A stretch of DNA of 64,000 nucleotides from Melastoma dodecandrum (taxonomy: Eukaryota > Streptophyta > Magnoliopsida > Myrtales > Melastomataceae), in NCBI GenBank assembly GCA_029817715.1, contig JARUPY010000190.1:4278001-4342000 (forward strand), in the 5' to 3' direction. Numbering within the stretch: the first letter of the stretch is position 1; each line of letters begins with the position of its first letter. The translations under genes and the position numbers were made by a program. Positions 62,172 to 64,000 of this stretch are shown here, piece after piece. The notes beneath the pieces are model-generated. The model was not told where the DNA came from and searched no databases. It saw only the letters and a program-made list of their open reading frames with translations.

Positions 62172-63990
62172 TCAATGGAACACCAAATTGTGGCAGGAAT
62201 TGTCGCAAGGATATGCACAGTCGATTTCCCTGACGATGCTGCGGTCGAAGTACCAGTTTCCGACCGACTCTGCAATGCCCTGCATCCGTCAAACGCAAAA
62301 CATGTTAGGATCTCTTTCGGATTGAATACTTGGTGTTCTCTCCTGTGAAATTTAAAGTACCTTGTTTCTGATGCGAGGAGAATTTGGAGCGAACCACGTG
62401 TCCGGAGTCTCTGTCTGGCAATGGGAGAAGCATGAATTTATGAAGTATCCATTTCGGCTAGACCATGAGAAACCTCTTATGGCGCTGAGCATTTGATGTC
62501 GGAATCCTGTGCGAATAAAGACAGAATAAATTGAGTACAATGTAGAAAATTACGGCCTCTTTTAATAAACTCAGAACAGACCTAAAGACCTTGGAAGAAG
62601 CTAATTTGCCAGGAACCGCAATGTGCGTAATTCATCCTGCATTGACTCCAGTAGCCATGAGGATCGGCAGATGGTGGGACAAGACTGTCCAGAACCTGAT
62701 TGGATATTCAATACCAGAATTTTATACAGTGAGCGACGAAAGATTCAATCCGGGGACTCAAAAGGATTTTCTGATAATAATTTTGTTGATGTATGTAACT
62801 TGCCTGCCATGTATCATAAGCAGCGTTCACTAGGAAAAGCGGCGTCTTGACAGTCTCTATCACATTTTGCGGGAAGAAACACTGGAAACAAGAAAGAAGA
62901 AAATGAATGCCGTGACGATGCTTGTAAATTGATTGAAGGTACTGTGAAAATAAGTTTGTAAAGGGACTTGATTAGTCAAATATTTACCAAGGTCGGATTC
63001 AAGTGGCTCGTGCAGCTCCACGGCAGGCTCCTTCCAACACCCTATGGAAAGAAGTGTCATCAACATCCGGGGCTTGATTCAACAGTAATATTAAGGATTC
63101 CTTTCATGCAGGAGAAGTGTTAGCCACAATAACCTGTAGATTTACAATGCTATTAAAGACACTCCTCATAGTTCGCCGACCGGACACATCGACCCTGGTA
63201 TTTCAGACAAGAGTGGTCAGGACATTAAACTGTTTAAATCATTAGACATTGCAACTGATATATATGTTATGGAAAATGAGAAAGAGATGAATTTACGAGT
63301 CGAGAAATAATCCAGCATCACTCAGACACTTTACTCTTGTTGAACTTGGGAAGAGATTCCGAAACTCATCACAGTGAAGAATAGACGCCATGCCGCCGGC
63401 ACTACAGCCTGAGAGAAGAGCCTGGCAAGAAAAGTGTATCCTCAAAATCCATCGCTGGGATAGAAGTAAATAAGAAGGCTTCGAGTTCAGGAAAGATAAT
63501 GCCAACTTGATTAGCGTAGCGCATTCCCCTTGACATCAACTCCTCCATAGCAGCTAACCAAATGCGCTGACCGCGAAAGTACAGTTGCGGTGCCTGAAGA
63601 AGCACCGGGCATGATTCAATTAAACGCTCATGGGAGAACAAAAGCTTTAAAACGAAGGATATCTCATCTTCTGAACCTGATTTTGGCTGTCACCAGTAAA
63701 GGACGCTCCATCACAGTACCGCACTTTAACTCTGTTCCAATTGAAAAAATCTGCGTTTGTTAAGTTCAATTTCCATACATACAATGAGTTAAACTAACCA
63801 AGCATAAATCCCAGGCGGCAGCTAAAATCAAAAGATTCGGAACAGTGTAAAGAGAAGAACCAGGATTTTCCCAAGATTTGTCACTTAATATCCCGAGGAA
63901 AGGTATCTCTCTTTCCATGTACGCGGATGAACCATGCCGCGTCTTCTTCCTGAATACACAAGTCCTCATTGTATTGCACCACCCGCCTCC
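62172..63990 (-). CDS. pectin acetylesterase (CE13), 3' part
   Basis: Cell-wall esterase that removes acetyl groups from homogalacturonan. The 5' part lies beyond the window; ten exons give 322 residues plus stop. Exons in coding order: 63990-63861, 63750-63677, 63593-63507, 63421-63297, 63194-63134, 63041-62988, 62881-62804, 62695-62590, 62506-62361, 62279-62172. Motifs: [27 protein letters not shown], the nucleophile elbow [46 protein letters not shown] (Asp region), PHGYW, and [16 protein letters not shown] (His region). The end is [17 protein letters not shown]. Catalytic motifs are intact. The intron after 62804 (coding order) begins GCAAGT, a GC-AG intron. The family is certain; which member cannot be said. 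Confidence 0.92.
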
Positions 63991-64000
63991 CTGACAAAAA

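Overview
This is nuclear DNA from a plant, almost certainly a eudicot. The genes have many short GT-AG introns in AT-rich sequence. The families are plant ones: UPL7, a WW-containing DEAD-box helicase, phytepsin-type aspartic protease with a swaposin insert, pTAC5, a MYB61/86-type R2R3-MYB and a plant mobile domain. The spacers hold microsatellites, homopolymer runs and decayed transposons. I cannot name the species. Gene models below were built by hand from splice sites and family similarity. Wherever a complete model is given, its exon lengths sum to a multiple of three.

Layout. 1-6.9 kb: 3' part of the HECT E3 ligase UPL7 (+). 8.4-8.8 kb: AT-rich tandem repeat. 9.0-13.6 kb: an HS1-type stress-response A/B-barrel gene whose last exon was hit by a 4.15-kb non-autonomous LTR retrotransposon (1308-bp LTRs, 5-bp target duplication CCCAC). 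14.5-19.5 kb: RH40-like DEAD-box RNA helicase (-). 20.2-21.1 kb: 1-Cys peroxiredoxin (+). 21.5-22.1 kb: SRP19 (-), followed by a tRNA-derived SINE. 23.7-25.9 kb: receptor-like kinase with no real ectodomain (-). 26-31 kb: gene-poor DNA. 31.1-32.6 kb: decayed plant-mobile-domain pseudogene (-). 33.3-35.6 kb: divergent pair of an Fcf2-type rRNA-processing gene (-) and a CxxC-rich protein (+).

36.4-50.8 kb is an ABCB (P-glycoprotein) tandem cluster on the + strand. It has a broken NBD2-only pseudogene carrying a 1.44-kb insertion, then two apparently intact full transporters of 1245 and 1255 aa with matching exon structure. 50.9-52.75 kb: pTAC5 pseudogene (-). 53.2-55.6 kb: aspartic protease with swaposin insert (+). 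55.7 kb: tRNA-Gly(GCC) (-). 56.9-57.3 kb: small two-exon gene (+). 58.1-59.4 kb: broken acidic-protein fragment (-). 60.1-61.5 kb: R2R3-MYB (+). 62.2-64 kb: pectin acetylesterase (-), 5' end beyond the window.

The genes are unrelated single-copy units apart from the ABCB cluster. No operon-like or defence-island system is visible. The most interesting content is evolutionary: an LTR insertion that only swaps a protein's last residues, a pseudogene whose seven stops all fit C-to-T decay at CAG/CGA codons, an ABCB pseudogene that lost almost every ATPase motif, a broken pTAC5 copy, and probable GC-AG introns in two genes.
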